Below, piece after piece: positions 1 through 5,996 of a stretch of DNA of 11,368 nt (positions are counted from its first letter, which is position 1; the number at the start of each line of letters is the position of its first letter). Both the position numbers and the translations under genes were made by a program. Source of the stretch: JAPYTU01 sp036166735 (GTDB taxonomy: Bacteria; Bacteroidota; Bacteroidia; Cytophagales; MED-G16); the NCBI GenBank assembly GCA_036166735.1, contig JAYZHG010000129.1:1-11368 (forward strand). The letters are read 5' to 3'. The notes below the pieces were generated by a model. It was given only the letters and a program-made list of their open reading frames with translations. It was not told the DNA's origin and did not search any database.

Positions 1-1124
1 ATAATCTTTGAAAGTTTATATGACAACCAATAATTAATATTAAATAAATTACCATAAGAATAACCCCTTGAATTGGTATTTGTAGAAACATTAAGCAGAG
101 GTTGAAATCCTGCAGATATTTTTTTAGACTGAAAAAGACCAGTAAAACCTAATAAAACACTTAATGAACCACTCCCTAATTGCATTGAGTATGGTAATAA
201 TTTTTCATTAAATTTCTTATCTATACTTCCAATAGGTAATTTAAATCCAACGTTTGAATGTATTTTGAAAAATCTTTTTTTAAAAAAATTCATTAGAAAT
301 TGAAATTCCATATCTCCAATTCCACTTGAATTATATTCTACCGTATTTTTTTTTATTACCTTCATCATATTACTATGATAATTAAATAAACTCATCAAAG
401 TGAGATCATCAGTTATTCCATACATAAACTCTATAAAGTGTGTATTAAAAATTGATGAAGAAACATATTTATCATAGCCTAAAGTTTCTATAACATGTTC
501 TTGTGACATTAAAGTATTTCCATTTAAATTGTTGGATTTAATCTCTGAATTAAATCTATAACTTAACATTACATCCTTTTTAGAATGTGTGTGGTCACCC
601 AAAATACCAATGGGAGCATGTGAATCAGGCCTAGAAGAGTCCCATGAAAATACTTGAATATTTTTAAAATGAGTAGTTACATCAATAAATTTCTTATTTT
701 CTGAAGGAGCTATTTTATTGTTTTTAACTAACAAAAAACTTATTAAAGCTTCCAGCGATTCTTTTAAGTTTTTGGCTTTAGAAGATTCAAATACAGCTAT
801 GACATTATCATCATTATAGCTATCGATAATAACTCCTTTATAATTATCTATGACCAATTCTACGTCTCTTTTATAGGTCCAACCATGAGAAAGAGATATT
901 ACGTATCTGCTATTATTTTCTATTTTTATTTTTTTATTTCTTAAAACATCTTCTAATTCGTCCGAAACCTTACCCTTTCCCAAAGAAAATGACTCAGAAA
1001 AATCTATATAACTTAATAATTCCAAAGATATTTTATTTTTTTTAAGCAATGATGAAAGCATTTTATTTTGAGCTAATAAATTACTTTGACTTAAAAGAAA
1101 AATTATTATAAATAATCTTATCAT
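1..1124 (-). CDS. Putative outer-membrane 'transporter'-type beta-barrel protein, C-terminus cut by window edge
   Basis: An uninterrupted minus-strand reading frame of 374 codons starts with ATG at 1124 and runs off the left edge. It begins with a signal peptide (MIRLFIIIFLLSQSNLLAQN, probable cut after Ala18), so the product is exported. Residues about 20-150 are a lysine-rich soluble-looking segment that I do not recognise. At residues 169-180 is HAPIGILGDHTH, followed by KKDVMLSYRF. From memory this matches the HAPIGVMGDHxHKKGEWMxSYR signature of proteins labelled 'transporter' or MetA-pathway-like outer-membrane barrels. After it come alternating hydrophobic/polar stretches with glycines and aromatics (for example VGFKLPIG and GSGSLSVLLGFTG), as expected of barrel strands. 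It is divergent from truB and shares a 66-base spacer with it. Export and an intact frame are seen directly; the barrel assignment is family-based inference, and the transported substrate, if any, is unknown. Confidence 0.6.
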   Translation of the reverse strand, partial: MIRLFIIIFLLSQSNLLAQNKMLSSLLKKNKISLELLSYIDFSESFSLGKGKVSDELEDVLRNKKIKIENNSRYVISLSHGWTYKRDVELVIDNYKGVIIDSYNDDNVIAVFESSKAKNLKESLEALISFLLVKNNKIAPSENKKFIDVTTHFKNIQVFSWDSSRPDSHAPIGILGDHTHSKKDVMLSYRFNSEIKSNNLNGNTLMSQEHVIETLGYDKYVSSSIFNTHFIEFMYGITDDLTLMSLFNYHSNMMKVIKKNTVEYNSSGIGDMEFQFLMNFFKKRFFKIHSNVGFKLPIGSIDKKFNEKLLPYSMQLGSGSLSVLLGFTGLFQSKKISAGFQPLLNVSTNTNSRGYSYGNLFNINYWLSYKLSKI

Positions 1125-1190
1125 TCTATAATTTTAATGCAAAAATAAATCTTTTAATTTGCTGGATGAAAAACTACAATTAAAAATTTA
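1125..1190. promoter_or_regulatory. Divergent intergenic region with weak promoter candidates
   Basis: This 66-base AT-rich spacer separates the start codons of the minus-strand exported protein and truB, so it should hold both promoters. Against the Bacteroidota sigma consensus (TTG, then TAnnTTTG), the minus strand has an exact -7 match, TATTTTTG (plus coordinates 1140-1147), but no TTG at normal spacing, and it would leave only a very short leader. The plus strand has a one-mismatch -7 candidate, TTAATTTG (1154-1161), about 30 bases before the truB ATG. Such AT-rich matches are common by chance. No Shine-Dalgarno sequence is visible before either start, which is usual in this phylum. Confidence 0.3.
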
Positions 1191-1886
1191 ATGAATTTGT
1201 TCATAGATAAATATAACCTAGGCAAAACTATTTTAGTAGATAAAAGTATTGATTGGACTTCATTTGATGTAGTAAAAAAAATTAAAAATACTATTAAATG
1301 TAAAAAAGTTGGACATGCGGGAACATTAGACCCGTTAGCAACTGGATTATTAATTCTTTGCACTGGAAACAATACAAAAAAAATTAATGAATATCAAAAT
1401 TATCCAAAAGAGTATACTGGAACTTTTATTCTAGGAAAAACTACCCCTTCTCATGATTTAGAAACTGAAATTAATTCTCAAAAAACAACCAAGAATATCA
1501 CAGAAAAAAAGATCATAGAATCTTCCAAATCTTTTCTTGGAATACAAAACCAAGTACCTCCTAAATTCTCAGCAGTAAAAATTGATGGAAAAAGAGCATA
1601 TTCTTTTGCTAGAAATAATGAAAAAGTAAAACTTAAAGAAAAAAAAATTGAAATATTTAAATTTGAAATTATATCAATAAAAATTCCTGAAGTAGATTTT
1701 AAGATAAATTGTTCAAAAGGTACTTATATTAGATCTATAGCAAGAGATTTTGGCAAAAAAATTAAATGTGGTGCTTATTTATCAAAACTTAGAAGAACAA
1801 AAATTGGAATGTTTAGTGTTGATAAAGCAAAAAATATAAATGATATTATAAAAATAATAAACAAAGAAAAAATTGAAAATAATTAA
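1191..1886 (+). CDS. truB: tRNA pseudouridine(55) synthase TruB
   Basis: TruB isomerises uridine 55 in the T-psi-C loop of tRNAs to pseudouridine in the cytoplasm. The 231-residue product carries the family's landmarks in order: VDKSIDWTSFDVV (16-28), the catalytic block KVGHAGTLDPLATGLL with nucleophile Asp47, VPPKFSAVKIDGKRAYSFAR (from 122), and CSKGTYIRSIARDFG (174-188) with a basic KLRRTKIG segment near the end. It is shorter than the roughly 310-residue E. coli enzyme because it stops after the catalytic domain and lacks a C-terminal PUA domain, a form common in Bacteroidota as I recall. The ATG at 1191 places the first motif at the normal distance. Its 3' end overlaps ribF by 14 bases, so the two are almost certainly cotranscribed and may be translationally coupled. 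Composition is extremely AT-rich, with many Lys/Ile/Asn codons. Confidence 0.95.
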   Translation: MNLFIDKYNLGKTILVDKSIDWTSFDVVKKIKNTIKCKKVGHAGTLDPLATGLLILCTGNNTKKINEYQNYPKEYTGTFILGKTTPSHDLETEINSQKTTKNITEKKIIESSKSFLGIQNQVPPKFSAVKIDGKRAYSFARNNEKVKLKEKKIEIFKFEIISIKIPEVDFKINCSKGTYIRSIARDFGKKIKCGAYLSKLRRTKIGMFSVDKAKNINDIIKIINKEKIENN

Positions 1887-2820
1887 TGATAATAAACCTA
1901 TAAACAAGAAAAATTATCTTGTTGCTACAATTGGGTACTTTGATGGCATTCATTATGGTCACAAAAAAATATTAAATACAATTGTTAAGGATGCGAAAAA
2001 AAATAATGGCCAAAGTATGGTTATAACTTTCTGGCCACATCCCAGAATTATTCTAGGAAAAAATGATAATGTACAACTTCTCTCAACATTAAAAGAAAAA
2101 AAAACAATTTTTAAAAATATAGGCATTGATACACTCTACCTTATAAACTTCACTAAAGAATTCTCAAAAATAAAAGCGTTAGATTTTATAACTAACTTCT
2201 TAGAAAAAAAATTAAAAATTAATAAACTAATTATAGGATACAACCATAGTTTTGGAAACAAAAGAGAAGGAAACTTTAATTTTTTAATTCAAAATAAAAA
2301 ACACTATAATTTCAACATTCAAGAAATAAGTAAACAACAAATAAATAAAAATCTTGAAATTAGCTCTTCTATAATTAGAAAAAAACTTGAAAAAGGTGAT
2401 GTAAAAAAAGCATCCATTATGCTAGGATATCCTTACTATTTACATGGAAAAGTAATTAAAGGAGATGGAATTGGATCTACTATAGACTACCCTACTGCAA
2501 ACATAAACATCAATAAATCAAAAAAAATTATTCCAAAAGATGGAGTTTATACTATACAAATTATAATTAAAAACAAAAAATATTATGGAATGCTCAACAT
2601 TGGATACAGACCAACTGTAAATGGAAAAAATAGAAGATTTGAAGTTCATATCTTTGACTTTAAATCAAATATTTATGATGAAAAAATTAAAATTAAATTT
2701 TTAGAAAAAATAAGAGATGAAAAAAAGTTTAAAAATTTACATCTTCTAAAAAAACAGCTAATAAAAGATAAAATAACATCAATAAAAATTATAGAAAAAA
2801 ATGAAAAAATCAGAAATTAA
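1873..2820 (+). CDS. ribF: Bifunctional riboflavin kinase / FAD synthetase RibF
   Basis: RibF phosphorylates riboflavin to FMN and then adenylylates FMN to FAD in the cytosol. The N-terminal adenylyltransferase domain shows GYFDGIHYGH (21-30), a version of GxFDGxHxGH, then TFWPHPR and SSSIIR (164-169), corresponding to SSTxIR with Thr replaced by Ser. The C-terminal riboflavin-kinase domain starts near PYYLHGKVIKGDGIG (from 187) and has the nucleotide-binding PTAN (207-210), GVY (224-226), NIGYRPTV, the glutamate of FEVHIFDF (Glu257) and KIRDEKKF. The length of 315 residues is normal. The start is TTG at 1873: an in-frame TAA lies at 1858-1860, the first in-frame ATG is about 48 codons later, beyond the first motif, and the TTG start yields the expected short lead-in MKIINDN. 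It overlaps truB by 14 bases and gldC by 20 bases. Function is secure; the start is very likely. Confidence 0.95.
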   Translation: MKIINDNKPINKKNYLVATIGYFDGIHYGHKKILNTIVKDAKKNNGQSMVITFWPHPRIILGKNDNVQLLSTLKEKKTIFKNIGIDTLYLINFTKEFSKIKALDFITNFLEKKLKINKLIIGYNHSFGNKREGNFNFLIQNKKHYNFNIQEISKQQINKNLEISSSIIRKKLEKGDVKKASIMLGYPYYLHGKVIKGDGIGSTIDYPTANININKSKKIIPKDGVYTIQIIIKNKKYYGMLNIGYRPTVNGKNRRFEVHIFDFKSNIYDEKIKIKFLEKIRDEKKFKNLHLLKKQLIKDKITSIKIIEKNEKIRN

Positions 2821-3136
2821 ATTTTTAGTAAGTCTAGATAAAGATAATATTCCTAGTAAAATAGAATGGAATGCTGAAGACAGTTCAAATGAAAAATTAT
2901 CTGAGACCAAATCAATTAGTCTCTCATTATGGGATCATAATAAAATGAATACTTTAAGAATTGATCTGTGGACTAAAGACATGAAAACAAATGATATGAA
3001 AAAATTCTATGTTGATTGTATTGGAGGTCTAGGACAGAGCATTCTTAATTCTACAGGGGATGAATTTATGTCAAAAGAAACAAATAATTTGTGCGAAAAG
3101 CTTATTAAACATCTAAAAAATAACTCCAATAAATAA
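2801..3136 (+). CDS. gldC: Gliding motility protein GldC homologue
   Basis: The 111-residue product matches the small cytoplasmic protein GldC almost from end to end. It has MKKSEIKFLVSLDKDNIPSK at the start, WNAEDSS, LSLWDHNKMNTLRIDLWTKDM in the middle (split here by a histidine-asparagine turn), and a helical tail. No signal peptide or membrane segment is present. In Flavobacterium johnsoniae, gldC is linked to gldB, and loss of GldC reduces gliding. GldC homologues also occur in non-gliding Bacteroidota, so the name does not prove motility here. The ATG at 2801 lies inside the last codons of ribF (20-base overlap), making gldC the third gene of the truB-ribF operon. No gldB is visible in the window. 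The assignment rests on strong motif recall; the exact biochemical role of GldC is poorly defined. Confidence 0.88.
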   Translation: MKKSEIKFLVSLDKDNIPSKIEWNAEDSSNEKLSETKSISLSLWDHNKMNTLRIDLWTKDMKTNDMKKFYVDCIGGLGQSILNSTGDEFMSKETNNLCEKLIKHLKNNSNK

Positions 3137-3217
3137 TCCTAAATATCTAAATTTTGATTATTTTACACAGTTAGTATTGTTACTAATTAACTATTTTAAA
3201 CATAAACTATAAAGAGT
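3137..3217 (+). promoter_or_regulatory. Leader of the receptor operon with a small palindrome and possible promoter
   Basis: These 81 bases separate gldC from the TonB receptor and are the only place for the receptor operon's own promoter. TAGTATTG at 3172-3179 matches the Bacteroidota -7 box TAnnTTTG with one mismatch. A TTG at 3154-3156 precedes it by 15 bases, somewhat close for a -33 element. The -7 candidate lies inside a perfect 6-base inverted repeat, TTAGTA-TTGT-TACTAA (3171-3186). The palindrome is AT-rich with no T-run directly after it, so it is not a convincing terminator; an operator or chance are both possible. No Shine-Dalgarno sequence is evident before the ATG. Confidence 0.3.
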
Positions 3218-5983
3218 ATGAATAATTTTGTTAAGAAATTAATCTGCCTTTTTCTTGTATTATTCACTGTATCAAACCTATCTTTTTCTCAGGGCATTAC
3301 TGTATCCGGTAGTGTATCAGATGAAAATGGTGCTTTGATTGGTGTAAACATACTAGTTAAGGGTAAAGTACAAGGAACCATCTCAGATAGAGACGGTAAC
3401 TATACTTTAGATGTTAATGAAACACCATTAACATTAATCTTTTCAATTGTAGGTTATAAAACTCAAGAAATCGATGTTTCATCAAGCACTTCGAATTTAG
3501 ACGTAGAAATGTCTGAAGACATACTGCTTGGAAATGAGGTTGTTGTATCAGCTTCTAGAATAGAACAAGGTATACTTGAAGCACCTGTAACAATTGAAAA
3601 AATGGACTTACTTGAAATTCAAAATGCAGCAACTGCTGATTTTGTAGATCAACTTGAACATATAAAAGGTGTAAAAGTAAGTCGTGGAAGTTTAAATTTT
3701 GCTGCTATAAACACTAGAGGTTTTTCAACCGATGCAAATACTAGGTTTGTACAGCTTGTTGATGGAATGGATACATCTGCTCCACTTCTAAACTTTCCTA
3801 CTGGTAATCTTGTAGGTGTTAACCCACTAGATTTAGAAAGCATTGAAATTATACCGGGAGCATCTTCAGCATTATATGGGCCAAATGCCTATAATGGTAC
3901 AATGTTGATGACAAGTAAAAATCCTTTTGAATACCAAGGACTATCAGTCCAGGTAATGCAAGGATTTACGCAATCCGCAAGAGGAGGTAATGAAAAACAT
4001 CCTCTATCAAAGTATAATATCAGATATTCTAAAGCATTCAATGATAAGTTAGCTATTAAAGTAAATTTTGCATATGACTTATCTGAAGACTGGATAGCTA
4101 ATGACTATACAACTGATGCTGCAAATACTTTTAGCACTGTTGATCTTACTGGTCAACCTAATTTTAATGGTTTAAATCTCCATGGAGATGAAACTCCTAT
4201 TGTTCTTCCTGTTGGAGCCTTAGCAGGTTCTCAATATACATCTTTTGGTGTATTAAACTTAAGAAGAACAGGATTTCCTGAAGAATCATTAATACTAGAT
4301 AATGGAGCCAATAATATGAAATATGACATTACCGTTAATTATAGACTTAACGATAATTTAGAAGCTTCAGTACTTTACAGAAAAGGTGGTGGAAGTACCA
4401 TCTATACTGGAACTCAAAAGTATGCACTTAGAGATTTTGGACAAGAATTCTATAAATTTTCACTTAAAAGTGACAAGTTAGATCTTAAAGTGTGGCAATC
4501 TGTAACTGATGCAGGAGATTCATACAACCTTGGAGCTCTTGGAGCACTGATGAATGAAGGATTTTCTCCTTCAGTAACATCATGGGTGCCAACGTACTTA
4601 CAGACTTATGTCGTTACGATGCAAGGATATACTCCATTCCCTGCTGGAAATTCAGTAGTTGCCCATCAAGTTGCAAGGGCGCAAGCTGATGCAGCAATTC
4701 CTGCTATTGGCTCTGCAGAATATAATGCTGTAAGAGATCAGGTAATAGCTGGAAAATTTCAAAGTGGTGGAGCAAGTTTTACTGATAATTCAAAAAGTAC
4801 TAATGGTGAAATCTCTTATAAAGCTGCAGACTGGTTGCTTGTAGGTGCTAACTATAGAAACTATGGAATTTTCACTGACGGAACAGTCTTCAACGAAGAT
4901 CCTGACGGAGATGGTGTTAACGAAAGAATACACATATCTGAGTGGGGAACTTATGCACAAGTAACTACTGACATTGTAGATGGTCTTAATTTTACTGGAT
5001 CAGTGAGATACGATAAAAATGAAAATTATGATGGTAGCTTTACTCCTAGACTTGCACTAGTTTACTCATTTGGAAAAGCTAGCAACATAAGAGCTAGTTA
5101 TCAAACTGGATTTAGAAATCCTGACACACAAAACCAATACATATTCTTCCCTACAGGAACAGTTACTCTTCTAGGTACAGCAAAAGCAAATGCTGAAAGG
5201 TATGGTATTATGGAAGGTGGTGCATGGTCTGGTAACTCATACACTGCTTATCTTAATTCAGGTGGTAGCTTAGATGCGAGTGGTACACCAATTGGTGGTA
5301 ATCCAGCTTTACTTCAAGAAGCTTATGTTGACTACATAACACCTGAGAGACTTAAAGCATTTGAGATTGGATATAAAGGAATTATAGGAGATGTTGTACT
5401 TGCAGACATAAACTACCATAAAACATATTATACTGACATGTTTGGTGGAGTAGTTGTTGCATCAAAAAATCCAGCAACTCATGCAGGACAAACGCTTGCT
5501 CCTGGCTATGGTTGGTCTTTAGGAAGTAATGCTAATGATGAAGTAGAGTCATGGGGTATAGGAGTTGGGTTAACTTTTGACCTTGGAATGGGATATAAAT
5601 TAACTGGAAATTACAATCACTTAGAGCAAGAAATAAATTATGCTAGTGAGCAAAGTACTTTTCTTTCTTATTTCAATACTCCTGAAAACATGTACACATT
5701 CACTATGGCAAACAGAGAAGTTTTCAAAAATTTTGGGTTCTCAGCTAGTCTAAGATTCCAAGATGAATTTTTGTATGAAAGCACTTTTGCGAATATGACA
5801 ATTCCTGCTTATGGTTCACTTGATGCTCAGATCAATTATAAAATTGAAAGTCTGAAAACAATTTTGAAACTAGGTGGAAATCATATCGGTATTGGAAACA
5901 ATGATTACAGATCAAGACCTGGAGGTCCATTTATTGGAAAAACCTTCTATCTATCTTTAACATTTGACGAATTCTTAAACTAA
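3218..5983 (+). CDS. TonB-dependent outer-membrane receptor with carboxypeptidase-D-regulatory-like N-domain
   Basis: This 921-residue protein should be an outer-membrane active transporter energised by TonB-ExbBD. In order: a signal peptide (MNNFVKKLICLFLVLFTVSN..., probable cut after Ser24 in SFS-QG); a CarboxypepD_reg-like beta-sandwich at about 27-105 (VSGSVSDENGALIGVNILVK, DRDGNYTLDV, SIVGYKTQEI); a TonB-box-like EVVVSA (107-112); a plug at about 118-235 with INTRGFS, VQLVDGMD, LESIEIIPGASSALYGPNAY and NGTMLMTSKNP; then a long barrel. The barrel carries FNGLNLHGDE, AGDSYNLG and a DPDGDG loop (561-566), and closes with TFYLSLTF. I recall AGDSY and NGLNLHGDE-like segments in a large family of Bacteroidota receptors of unknown substrate. 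It is not a canonical SusC by length. The next gene, an SGNH lipoprotein, starts 13 bases downstream, so the two probably form one operon. The substrate cannot be read from the sequence. Confidence 0.92.
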   Translation: MNNFVKKLICLFLVLFTVSNLSFSQGITVSGSVSDENGALIGVNILVKGKVQGTISDRDGNYTLDVNETPLTLIFSIVGYKTQEIDVSSSTSNLDVEMSEDILLGNEVVVSASRIEQGILEAPVTIEKMDLLEIQNAATADFVDQLEHIKGVKVSRGSLNFAAINTRGFSTDANTRFVQLVDGMDTSAPLLNFPTGNLVGVNPLDLESIEIIPGASSALYGPNAYNGTMLMTSKNPFEYQGLSVQVMQGFTQSARGGNEKHPLSKYNIRYSKAFNDKLAIKVNFAYDLSEDWIANDYTTDAANTFSTVDLTGQPNFNGLNLHGDETPIVLPVGALAGSQYTSFGVLNLRRTGFPEESLILDNGANNMKYDITVNYRLNDNLEASVLYRKGGGSTIYTGTQKYALRDFGQEFYKFSLKSDKLDLKVWQSVTDAGDSYNLGALGALMNEGFSPSVTSWVPTYLQTYVVTMQGYTPFPAGNSVVAHQVARAQADAAIPAIGSAEYNAVRDQVIAGKFQSGGASFTDNSKSTNGEISYKAADWLLVGANYRNYGIFTDGTVFNEDPDGDGVNERIHISEWGTYAQVTTDIVDGLNFTGSVRYDKNENYDGSFTPRLALVYSFGKASNIRASYQTGFRNPDTQNQYIFFPTGTVTLLGTAKANAERYGIMEGGAWSGNSYTAYLNSGGSLDASGTPIGGNPALLQEAYVDYITPERLKAFEIGYKGIIGDVVLADINYHKTYYTDMFGGVVVASKNPATHAGQTLAPGYGWSLGSNANDEVESWGIGVGLTFDLGMGYKLTGNYNHLEQEINYASEQSTFLSYFNTPENMYTFTMANREVFKNFGFSASLRFQDEFLYESTFANMTIPAYGSLDAQINYKIESLKTILKLGGNHIGIGNNDYRSRPGGPFIGKTFYLSLTFDEFLN

Positions 5984-5996
5984 TAAATTGATAAAT

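Noticed and set aside
1154..1372. 72-codon minus-strand frame over the 5' end of truB
   Set aside because: It lies antisense to conserved TruB motifs and shows no domain or signal of its own; a shadow frame.
2801..3136. GldC as proof that the organism glides
   Set aside because: GldC homologues occur in Bacteroidota without known gliding, and no other gliding gene is in the window.
3649..3843. 64-codon minus-strand frame inside the TonB receptor
   Set aside because: Antisense to the conserved plug domain; no start context or protein features.
5988..5996. Upstream in-frame TTG as start of the SGNH lipoprotein
   Set aside because: It adds only three residues (MIN) ahead of an ATG at 5997 that gives a standard short lipoprotein signal; ATG is the simpler choice.
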